A DNA stretch of 17,495 nt, from the NCBI GenBank assembly GCA_018699075.1, contig JABIPV010000237.1:1-17495 (forward strand), written 5' to 3'. Below, piece by piece: positions 1-6,846 of this stretch (position 1 is its first letter; every line of letters begins with the position of its first letter). This DNA is from Kordiimonadaceae bacterium. Lineage in GTDB: Bacteria > Pseudomonadota > Alphaproteobacteria > Sphingomonadales > Emcibacteraceae. Below the pieces are notes generated by a model, which was not told the DNA's origin, did not search any database, and saw only the letters and a program-made list of their open reading frames with translations. The position numbers and the translations under genes are program-made.

Positions 1-989
1 AGTCAATGGCCCTTTATAACAGCGAAGGGACCACCAGTGTATACGAAGGACACGGGGTTTCACCAGAAGTCATCGCGGCATACGACGAACTTCATCGAAA
101 AGGCGCCCTTACGGTCAGAAGCCATCTGGTGATCAGCCCCACTTGGGATAAAGGCTCTAATCAAAACCTGCTGCAAAAATGGTCTGATTTAGCGGGCGGT
201 AAAGGCTATGGAGACGACTTTTTAAAGTATAGCGGTATCTATACAGAAGTTGGCGGTACACCACAAGATACGGTCCGCAGAAATAACAGCGATTATAGCG
301 GTTGGGGCGGGCAGAGTGTCGATGGTGCGCTTCCAGAAGATCGCGGAGATTTAAATGAATTGGTCATGGCCGCAACCCTTCATGATTTACGGGTCAATGC
401 CATTACCTATTCTGAAGCAAGCCTCAAAGAACACCTAGTCGCTTTTGAGGCCGCGTCTCAAAAGACACCAATTAAAGACAAACGATATATCATTGAACAT
501 TTGAGCTTTGTAAATGATGAGCAGCTTGAAAAAATAAAGCAACTCGGATTAATTGCGACCGTCCTGCCAGGCTCCATGATTTGGCTGAACGGATTAAGTC
601 GCACGAAGAACCTTACTGCTGAAAAAGCCAATCAATATGTGCCTCTTCAAAGTTTTGTCGATAATGACATCCCTTTTGTAATTGGTACTGATAATGTGCC
701 CTTCGCCCCGCTTCATTCAATTGGCGCGGCAGTCACAAGGTTAGACGCAACAACAGGCCAAGTTAGCTCACCAGATCAACGGATCACGCGAGAGGAAGCG
801 TTAAAAGCCTTCACCATTAACGGTGCATACCTTAGTTTTGAAGAAAATATCAAAGGCTCAATCGAAGTGGGCAAGCTTGCAGATTTAGTTGTCTTATCAG
901 AAGACTACATGACCGTTGACGCAGAAAACATCAGAAACATCAAAGTATTAATGACTTTAGTAGGCGGAAAAGTCGTTTTTGAAAAATAA
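1..989 (+). CDS. Amidohydrolase family 3 (YtcJ-like) protein, 5' end cut off by the window
   Basis: This is the C-terminal ~328 residues of a metal-dependent hydrolase of the amidohydrolase-3 (YtcJ/D-aminoacylase-like) group; family members are usually about 550-620 residues. The frame is open to the window edge (TCA precedes the first ATG at 6), so the ATG at 6 is probably internal and the N-terminal HxH metal site lies upstream. Numbering from that ATG, the barrel strand-6 motif IIEH (His165), the strand-8 motif IGTD (Asp229) followed by VPFAP, and a closing segment GSIEVGKLADLVVLSEDY are all present and typical. The strand-5 motif, normally HAIGD, reads NAITY at residues 131-135, so the usual histidine ligand is replaced by asparagine. 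The substrate cannot be told. The stop codon (987-989) directly abuts the stop of the next gene on the other strand. The family call is strong; activity is uncertain. Confidence 0.87.
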   Translation, partial: SMALYNSEGTTSVYEGHGVSPEVIAAYDELHRKGALTVRSHLVISPTWDKGSNQNLLQKWSDLAGGKGYGDDFLKYSGIYTEVGGTPQDTVRRNNSDYSGWGGQSVDGALPEDRGDLNELVMAATLHDLRVNAITYSEASLKEHLVAFEAASQKTPIKDKRYIIEHLSFVNDEQLEKIKQLGLIATVLPGSMIWLNGLSRTKNLTAEKANQYVPLQSFVDNDIPFVIGTDNVPFAPLHSIGAAVTRLDATTGQVSSPDQRITREEALKAFTINGAYLSFEENIKGSIEVGKLADLVVLSEDYMTVDAENIRNIKVLMTLVGGKVVFEK

Positions 990-2258
990 TTATTTATATA
1001 CTTCGCCGCCTTGCATCACCATTCTGATATCACTCAGCACTTCTAAGTTTTCAAGTGGATTGCCTTTGACCGCGATCAAATCGGCGATATAGCCAACTTT
1101 TACTTCACCAAGTTCCCCTTTCTTATTCATCAGCTCAGCACCGACGATTGTTGCTGCTTGCAAGGTCTTTTCTATACTCAGTCCATATTCATGCATGATC
1201 AGCAGTTCGCGTAAGTTGTCCCCGTGTGTATAAGGCCCCACATCACTGCCGTTACAGATGGTTACACCAGATTTTAGAGCTGACGTCATGGCGTCTTTCT
1301 TTGTAGCAACACTTTTGGGTTCAGGGCCCTGTCCCTTTAACCATCCGCCATATTCTGCAATTGATTCAGTGATGGTAACGGTCGGGCAAAAGATAACCCC
1401 ATGCTCTTTCATCAATTGGAATGTTTCAATGGTTCCGCCGTCACCATGCTCAATCGACTGAACCCCCGCGAGCGTTGCCCGTCTCATGCCTTCTGCTGTG
1501 GCGGAATGGGCCACAACTTGTCTGCCGCTGCTATTTGCCACCTCAACCATTGTTTTCATTTCTTGCAAACTGAAAGTTGGCTTTGCTTCTCCGTTAGGGC
1601 CCCAACGATAATCGGCGTAGAATTTTATAATATCCGCGCCTTTGCCGATTTGATCGCGGACAACCCGGATCAGATCATTGCCGTCGGCAGGTTCCGCGCC
1701 AAGAATAATATCATGGGAAAGATCGAAACCTTTTGGACCGTAACTTCCTGTCGCAACTATGGCCCGACCCGCGACGATGATTGATGGACCAGGGATGACG
1801 CCTTTTTCCAGCGCTTGCTTTAAGCCAACATCCGCATATCCCGCCCCTTCGCTGCCCAAATCACGTAGTGAGGTAAAGCCCGCATCCAAAGTATTTTTTA
1901 AATGAATTACACCACGCGCGACCCGTTCAGCACGACTTTCCTTCATCACCTGATCATTCCAGCTAGTTTCATTATAAGGATGAAGCAAAACATGACTATG
2001 CGCATCAATTAGACCCGGCATTAACGTCAGGCCCTCTAAATCTATTACTTTGTAGTTTTCAGGGATTTCTGCATTCATTTGCGTGGCGCTGCCAATGGCA
2101 ACGATTTTATCATCTAATATCAGAACCTGTTGACTTTCCATCAATACGCCTCGGGCCACATCAAGTACGCCTGAAGGTTTTAACAGTTGATACCCTTCTG
2201 CAAAAGTTGTCTGAACCATTAAAAGACTGGCCACTAATGTGATTATATATTTTTTCAT
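990..2258 (-). CDS. Exported prolidase-like / imidazolonepropionase-like amidohydrolase
   Basis: This 422-residue protein is a metal-dependent amidohydrolase of the group often annotated Xaa-Pro dipeptidase or imidazolonepropionase-like, whose characterised members cleave Xaa-Pro dipeptides. I chose the ATG at 2258 because it is preceded by GAGGGA at good spacing and begins a clear Sec signal peptide (MKKYII..., hydrophobic core, cleavage likely after TTFA at residue 20). A longer frame to 2375 would run into the divergent gene and hide the signal peptide. Metal-site motifs are complete: DAHSH (His87, His89), IIKFYAD with the probable carboxylated Lys212, VVAHS (His251), IEHGD (His271) and GSD (Asp339). 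The C-terminal GELGEVKVGYIADLIAV closes the small beta domain. It likely acts in the periplasm on peptides or similar amides. It is convergent with the first amidohydrolase and divergent from the antiporter, with 80 bases between start codons. The exact substrate is inferred from family only. Confidence 0.88.
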   Translation of the reverse strand: MKKYIITLVASLLMVQTTFAEGYQLLKPSGVLDVARGVLMESQQVLILDDKIVAIGSATQMNAEIPENYKVIDLEGLTLMPGLIDAHSHVLLHPYNETSWNDQVMKESRAERVARGVIHLKNTLDAGFTSLRDLGSEGAGYADVGLKQALEKGVIPGPSIIVAGRAIVATGSYGPKGFDLSHDIILGAEPADGNDLIRVVRDQIGKGADIIKFYADYRWGPNGEAKPTFSLQEMKTMVEVANSSGRQVVAHSATAEGMRRATLAGVQSIEHGDGGTIETFQLMKEHGVIFCPTVTITESIAEYGGWLKGQGPEPKSVATKKDAMTSALKSGVTICNGSDVGPYTHGDNLRELLIMHEYGLSIEKTLQAATIVGAELMNKKGELGEVKVGYIADLIAVKGNPLENLEVLSDIRMVMQGGEVYK

Positions 2259-2338
2259 GCTTCCCTCGCTTGCTTTTCTTGTTGGGGAACAGCATACTTC
2301 AAAATACAAAATATCCAAAATTATATGAAGGGCGAAAA
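2259..2338. promoter_or_regulatory. Divergent start region between the prolidase-like gene and nhaC
   Basis: These 80 bases must hold the 5' signals of both flanking genes. The ribosome binding sites are visible: GAGGGA on the minus strand just before the ATG at 2258, and GAAGGG on the plus strand 7 bases before the ATG at 2339. I could not identify a convincing -35/-10 pair in either direction; a TTGGGG and TACAAA pair at 17-base spacing toward nhaC is only a weak match. Confidence 0.35.
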
Positions 2339-3715
2339 ATGGGCTGGTTGACGATACTGCCGCAAATTGTGGCAATTGGCATTGTACTGTGGCGTAAAGA
2401 AGTTATTTTAGCCCTGATTGCAGGCATATTTACATCCGAATTTCTTCTGCTCATGGACGCTGTAGATCGCACAATTCTCATGGCACCTATTGAAACTATC
2501 GAACGGGTGGTCGGCGTCTTTTCAAGTGCAGACAGCACCCGTATCCTCATGTTCTCTCTGATCATTGGTTGTTTGATCGCCTATTTGCGACATTCCGGTG
2601 GCGTGACGGCTTTGGTTGAATGGTTTATCAATCGCGGCGTAACCAAAACCAAAAAGCAAGCCGGCCTATTATCATTTTTTATAGGTATTATCCTTTTTGT
2701 TGAATCAAACCTTAGCGTCATCACTGCAGGTATCCTTTCAAGAGGCCTTTATGATAAATTCGCCATGAGCCGCGAACGCCTTGCTTACGTTATCGATAGT
2801 ACGAGCGCACCAGTGTGCATATTAATCCTGATAAACGGATGGGGCGCCGTGGTTCTTGCTAACCTCCAGGCAAACGGCCTTGAAAATGCGGAGACAACTT
2901 TAATAGGCACCATTTTTTACAACTTCTATGCCTGGATCGCCCTTGCCATCGTTTTATATACAATCCTGAGCGACAAGCTTCATGGCCCTCTTAAAGCATG
3001 TGATGCTGAAAAACAAAAAGACGTTGAAGAAGAAGCTGCGCCGGAATTTCCGGCCAGTAAAGCGCGCTTCATGGTGGTACCGCTTTTTGCACTCATCTCC
3101 CTGATCTTTATTTTCATGTATTGGACCGGTGACGGTGAAATACGTAGTGGTGACGGTTCTAGGTCAATTTTATATGCCACCATCCTTTCTTGCATCGTCG
3201 CCTATATTATGATGCTCAACAGCGGACGGTTTTCTCATATCAAGCTTGTCGAAATTGGCTTTAAAGGAATGAATGAACTTCTGCAGCTTGTGTCTATTGT
3301 ACTCTTATCTTTAGCACTTGGCGCAAGCTTAAAAGTTCTGGGCACGGGTGCTTTCGTGGCGGGTATCGCCAGTGACAATTTACCCGTTATACTAATTGTG
3401 CCAATGCTATTTGTTGCTTCAGCCATAATGGCCTTTAGTACAGGAACTTCTTGGGGAACATTTGCGTTAATGATTCCAATTGGTGTGCCCCTCATTCAAA
3501 TACTAGGGTTACCTCCTGCCTTTGTAATTTCTGCTATTCTTGGCGGCGGTGTCTTTGGTGATCATTGTTCTCCCATTTCAGACACCACGATGATTTCGTC
3601 GGTTGCTTCCGGTTGCAGTTTACTTGATCATGTCAGAACTCAGCTGCCCTACGCTCTTGTTGGTGGTGGATTAACTTTCGTTGCCTACATCATTGCAGGA
3701 ATATTTGTCCTTTAA
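2339..3715 (+). CDS. nhaC: NhaC-family Na+/H+ antiporter (substrate not certain)
   Basis: This 458-residue polytopic inner-membrane protein belongs to the NhaC antiporter family. The best landmark is GGGVFGDHCSPISDTT at residues 402-417, the conserved family block in a re-entrant/transmembrane stretch. Other hydrophobic segments include roughly residues 5-18, 21-39, 67-83, 108-133, 158-176, 187-211, 243-262, 276-293, 312-330, 336-366, 374-400 and 436-457. A charged cytoplasmic loop lies at 212-242 (KQKDVEEEAAPE). The start at 2339 is chosen for its GAAGGG ribosome site; an upstream in-frame ATG at 2270 would add 23 polar residues and enter the divergent promoter. Known members exchange Na+ and H+, but some NhaC-type carriers move organic anions, such as MleN (malate/lactate), so a solute carrier for products of the neighbouring peptidase and asparaginase is possible. 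The family is secure, the cargo is not. Confidence 0.87.
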   Translation: MGWLTILPQIVAIGIVLWRKEVILALIAGIFTSEFLLLMDAVDRTILMAPIETIERVVGVFSSADSTRILMFSLIIGCLIAYLRHSGGVTALVEWFINRGVTKTKKQAGLLSFFIGIILFVESNLSVITAGILSRGLYDKFAMSRERLAYVIDSTSAPVCILILINGWGAVVLANLQANGLENAETTLIGTIFYNFYAWIALAIVLYTILSDKLHGPLKACDAEKQKDVEEEAAPEFPASKARFMVVPLFALISLIFIFMYWTGDGEIRSGDGSRSILYATILSCIVAYIMMLNSGRFSHIKLVEIGFKGMNELLQLVSIVLLSLALGASLKVLGTGAFVAGIASDNLPVILIVPMLFVASAIMAFSTGTSWGTFALMIPIGVPLIQILGLPPAFVISAILGGGVFGDHCSPISDTTMISSVASGCSLLDHVRTQLPYALVGGGLTFVAYIIAGIFVL

Positions 3716-4719
3716 TAATCAGGTGGGGTAATGGCCATTCCTGACATTAAGCACGCTTGCATATAAAGTCGTGCTTTGGGGCCATCTAAAATACCACTTG
3801 GGATTAGCCCTCTGCCAATGAGGTCTATTTCTGCGCCAACATAGCCATATGTGTTTTGGAATACCGGTCCTTCAGAAGTTCTGCTGCAAAGCATGATCGG
3901 CATGTCTTTTATAAGAATATCTAAATGATCTAGCCAACTTTCCGGTAGGTGCCCCGCCCCGAAAGCTTCAATCACCAACCCTTGAAAATTTTCATCCGTT
4001 ATTAATTTAAGAATATCTCCCTCATCGCCAAAGGTTGCTTTTACAAGCCCAACTTTTGGCACGACTCTCTTTTCTATAAAATTAAATACCCTTTTTTGTG
4101 GTGGTAGATAATTCATCCGGATCATCCCCTCGCAAACTTGTCCGATGATACCGCCATTTAAAGATTTAAAGGCACCTACATCGCGGGTATGACATTTTTG
4201 CACATATCGTGCCGCATGAATATCTTCATTCATAACCACCAACACACCCGCCATTGCAAAAGGCGCAAATGACGCAGCGATCACAGATGATAAAATATTA
4301 CTGGCGCCATCGGCGCTGACCATATTTGCACTACGCATAGCGCCAGTAACAATAACGGGGATGGAAACCTCTAGAATAATATCTAATAAGAAGGCCATTT
4401 CTTCTAGTGTGTCCGTACCTTGTACAATGACTACGCCATCACATTTTTGGGTTTTAGCCAACTTCTCAATTTCTTCTTTTAACCTTAATGCATCTTCCAT
4501 ATTTAAATTCGCACTGGCGACTTTTTTAAAAGTTTGCGGCCTTACTGTGGCTATTTGATCAAGTCCTGGAATAACAGCACATAAGTCGTCCGCAGAAATT
4601 GTAGGGACTACGCCCCCTTTCGGCCTTTCGGTTTCTCCCTCTTTATGGGCTTCTTTTTTGGGTGCCATTGAAATTGTGCCGCCCAACAAATAAAGGGCAA
4701 TATCAGCTTTGTCACTCAT
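3712..4719 (-). CDS. Cytoplasmic asparaginase/glutaminase-family amidohydrolase
   Basis: This 335-residue protein has the asparaginase fold and would deaminate L-asparagine (or a related amide) to aspartate and ammonia. The nucleophile motif LLGGTISM gives Thr15, and the second block VQGTDTLEEMAFLLD gives Thr102-Asp103. TGAMR lies at 125-129 followed by SADGASN, and Lys175 in VQKCHTRD aligns with the catalytic lysine of the E. coli type II enzyme. No signal peptide is visible, so the cytoplasm is expected. The mobile loop after the first motif (residues 18-38) is rich in Lys and Glu and has no tyrosine, unlike the classic enzymes with Tyr25; it resembles the subgroup with GVVPTISADDLCAVIPGL. 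The substrate is therefore less certain than the fold. The start has GGAGAA six bases upstream (minus strand). The stop overlaps the nhaC stop by four bases (TTAA). Confidence 0.92.
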   Translation of the reverse strand: MSDKADIALYLLGGTISMAPKKEAHKEGETERPKGGVVPTISADDLCAVIPGLDQIATVRPQTFKKVASANLNMEDALRLKEEIEKLAKTQKCDGVVIVQGTDTLEEMAFLLDIILEVSIPVIVTGAMRSANMVSADGASNILSSVIAASFAPFAMAGVLVVMNEDIHAARYVQKCHTRDVGAFKSLNGGIIGQVCEGMIRMNYLPPQKRVFNFIEKRVVPKVGLVKATFGDEGDILKLITDENFQGLVIEAFGAGHLPESWLDHLDILIKDMPIMLCSRTSEGPVFQNTYGYVGAEIDLIGRGLIPSGILDGPKARLYMQACLMSGMAITPPDY

Positions 4720-4783
4720 TACTAATTCTCCACATATGTAATAGAATCATATTAACCATAATTTGCCTTTTCACGAGTCCTTT

Positions 4784-4800
4784 TAAAGTTGTCTATTAAG
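4784..4800 (+). repeat. Direct repeat copy 1 (TAAAGTTGTCTATTAAG)
   Basis: This 17-base element matches a second copy at 4890-4906 at 14 of 17 positions, with the first ten bases TAAAGTTGTC identical and TAAG shared at the end. It lies about 65 bases from the asparaginase start codon. It could be half of a regulator binding arrangement, or chance in AT-rich DNA; the GTTGTC core is the less AT-rich part and makes chance somewhat less likely. Confidence 0.4.
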
Positions 4801-4889
4801 TTATTAAAATAAGAATAATTTATTGTCTTATATTTCAACGACTTATTATTAATGTTGTTTTTTTAATTATTCTCTTACTATTATATATA

Positions 4890-4906
4890 TAAAGTTGTCC
4901 CATAAG
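4890..4906 (+). repeat. Direct repeat copy 2 (TAAAGTTGTCCCATAAG)
   Basis: This is the second copy of the element at 4784-4800, in the same orientation and 106 bases downstream. Its end lies about 66 bases before the start codon of the PAS-domain gene, close to the distance of copy 1 from the asparaginase start. No third full copy was seen in the window. Confidence 0.4.
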
Positions 4907-4971
4907 ATTATGCATAACTTTTAATAAATTTTACTCCGCAATACAAAAAATATAAGGTTTAATTTAAGAAC

Positions 4972-6768
4972 ATGAGCGCCGTAGAACAAGAATATCAAGA
5001 AAAACGTATAACCTATTGTTTATACGAGATTTGGGAAGAAATTGCCGAAAATAATGAGTTGCCTTCCTTAAAAAAAATTCAGCAATCTGATATTTTACCT
5101 TTTAAAGACAACCTTGTTCTCATCGACCGCCGCAATGAAGATACCCAACCTACCTTTCAAGTTATTGGCAATCACTTAAAAGACGACTTAGATATTGATC
5201 TACTTTATAAACCCGTAACAGATGTGCCTCGTCGCACCATGCTTAGCCGTGTCGCAGATCATTATTTAGAAGTAATCGCCAACCGTGTCCCTATTGCTTT
5301 TGAAGCCGAGTTTGTTAATCGCGATGGTGAAAAAGCTCTTTATAGAGGCATATTGTTACCCTTTAGTGATGATAATAAAAATATTAATTTTATTCTTGGC
5401 GGCGTGCGCTGGTTATTAGAAAAAGATGTTATCCTAGACGACGATACTCCATCAATGGAAGAATTAATGCGCAGTATTTCACAAGGCGTTGCGCAAAGCA
5501 GAGCTGAAGAAGAAGTAGATTATGAAAATGAGGATGAAATTGAAACAGCTGCCGAAGTTGTTGAGGATACTCATGAGGAAGACAATTTAGAAGAAGAAGT
5601 ATCATTAGAGCCCGTAGGCCTCTCTGAAAATATCAGTGATGACACAACAGAACTCTCAGACGATACACCAGCAGAACCTCAAGAAGAAACTCTGGAAATC
5701 GAAATAGAACAAACGAGTTCTTACGAAGATAATATAATCAATGAACTCTTAAATCCAATTAAAGAAGATACCCCTGAATTGGAAACCCAAGAAGAGAGTT
5801 TATCCGAAGTTACAACGTCAACAGAGCCCGATGAAATTTTCGTTGATGAAAACGTTGACGGGGAAATTGAAGTCATCAAAGAAACAGAAGAACTGGTATT
5901 AGAGGCTGATGAAACGATTGAAGAGGCCTTAATAGACGCGCCTATTATAGAAAAGGTCGAAGAACCTTTAATGGATGAACCTAAAGAGGATATCGAAATA
6001 AATGAGTTTGAAGATGTTATTAGTGAACCAGAAACAGAAGAAGCATTTGAAAATATCTCTGCAGAAATTTCTGAACCTGTAATTGAAAACATACCTACAA
6101 GTGAAGTAGTTGAGCCATTAACCTTAGAGCAGTTAGAAACAAATCTTCGTCAAATCATAGATTATATTAATAAAGAAGATGCCAACCATAATCGAAGCCG
6201 CGATTCACTCTATAACATCTTAGAGGCCATTTATGGTTTTCATAAAATTTCTACACAGTCCCCTAATGCCTTTAAAAGCATTATTAAAAAGCACGATTTA
6301 AAAGCCCAGAAACGCGCCCCTTTTACTCCGGTACTAAAAATATGTTTAGGCAAAGATTACGACAAAACACGCTTAACTGAATATGCCGCGGCACTAGGCC
6401 TCGCCCAACACATGAATATTGAGGTCAGCGAATTTCAGTCTTTCATTAAAAATTTCCCTAGTGGCATAAAAGGCTGTGTCAAAGAAATGCGCTCAATTAG
6501 AAAAACCGGCTCCATGAGTGAGCCCGTTATCGCCAAAGGCCCTTCACTCGAAGACGCTAAAGAAACACTAAGTGAGATGCCAACCATCGGAAGTTTTAAA
6601 TTACAAAACGTTATTTTAGGGGACAATACAAATGAATTTTGTTTATTGCTTGCTAAAAGAAGTGGCCATTATATCGATATTCTAAAAATATTAGATGAAA
6701 AATCTACGAATATAGAACCAATTTTGAAACGGACTGCTTTTATTCGAGGAAAACAAAAAATACCTTAA
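4972..6768 (+). CDS. PAS_5-like domain protein with long acidic linker and unrecognised C-terminal domain
   Basis: This 598-residue protein has three parts. Residues ~15-150 look like the alphaproteobacterial PAS_5-type domain: W21, ELPSLKKI, SDILPF, VIGNHL, DVPRRTMLSRVADHYL and LYRGILLPFSDD follow its usual order. Residues ~178-385 are a low-complexity, strongly acidic stretch dominated by Glu, Asp, Thr, Ser and Ile, probably disordered. Residues ~386-598 form a folded-looking domain with NHNRSRDSLYNILEAIYGFH, PFTPVLKICLGKDYDKTRLTEYA (split here: 450-472), a helix rich in Ala, and EFQSFIKNFPSGIKGC; I do not recognise it. There is no signal peptide or membrane segment, so it is likely cytoplasmic. 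PAS domains sense ligands or mediate contacts, but no kinase, cyclase or DNA-binding output is visible. The start ATG has only a weak upstream AAGG. It lies 78 bases upstream of glutamate dehydrogenase on the same strand and may be co-transcribed; a functional link is a guess. Confidence 0.78.
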   Translation: MSAVEQEYQEKRITYCLYEIWEEIAENNELPSLKKIQQSDILPFKDNLVLIDRRNEDTQPTFQVIGNHLKDDLDIDLLYKPVTDVPRRTMLSRVADHYLEVIANRVPIAFEAEFVNRDGEKALYRGILLPFSDDNKNINFILGGVRWLLEKDVILDDDTPSMEELMRSISQGVAQSRAEEEVDYENEDEIETAAEVVEDTHEEDNLEEEVSLEPVGLSENISDDTTELSDDTPAEPQEETLEIEIEQTSSYEDNIINELLNPIKEDTPELETQEESLSEVTTSTEPDEIFVDENVDGEIEVIKETEELVLEADETIEEALIDAPIIEKVEEPLMDEPKEDIEINEFEDVISEPETEEAFENISAEISEPVIENIPTSEVVEPLTLEQLETNLRQIIDYINKEDANHNRSRDSLYNILEAIYGFHKISTQSPNAFKSIIKKHDLKAQKRAPFTPVLKICLGKDYDKTRLTEYAAALGLAQHMNIEVSEFQSFIKNFPSGIKGCVKEMRSIRKTGSMSEPVIAKGPSLEDAKETLSEMPTIGSFKLQNVILGDNTNEFCLLLAKRSGHYIDILKILDEKSTNIEPILKRTAFIRGKQKIP

Positions 6769-6846
6769 ATAAATCATTTATTAAAACCATTGCTTTAATT
6801 ATAGTACCATTAGTGCTTATAAATCATATAAAAAAAGGAAATAGAC

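Larger units (their letters stand above)
4720..4971. promoter_or_regulatory. AT-rich divergent intergenic region (asparaginase / PAS protein)
   Basis: These 252 bases separate two divergent start codons and are extremely AT-rich, with T tracts near 4857-4864 and an alternating TA run near 4882-4890. No open reading frame with a plausible ribosome site was found. The region must carry promoters for both genes, but the base composition makes -10 look-alikes common and I cannot name one reliably. It contains the direct repeat pair listed separately. Confidence 0.5.

Noticed and set aside
1401..1784. 127-codon plus-strand open frame
   Set aside because: It lies wholly inside the prolidase-like gene on the other strand, has no recognisable motif and is best explained as a shadow of that gene.
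2259..2375. N-terminal extension of the prolidase-like gene to an ATG at 2375
   Set aside because: It would overlap the nhaC start, lacks a good ribosome site, and would bury a clear signal peptide that begins at 2258.
4741..4971. Possible CtrA sites (TTAA-N7-TTAA) upstream of the PAS gene
   Set aside because: Several TTAA words occur, but none with the correct seven-base spacing; frequent TTAA is expected in such AT-rich DNA.
5721..6092. 123-codon minus-strand open frame, Ser-rich
   Set aside because: It is the antisense of the Glu/Asp-rich linker of the PAS protein (GAA/GAT codons read backwards give Ser and Phe), not an independent gene.
5503..6126. Tandem repeat in the acidic linker
   Set aside because: The stretch is compositionally biased (Glu, Asp, Thr, Ile) but I found no fixed repeat unit or period.
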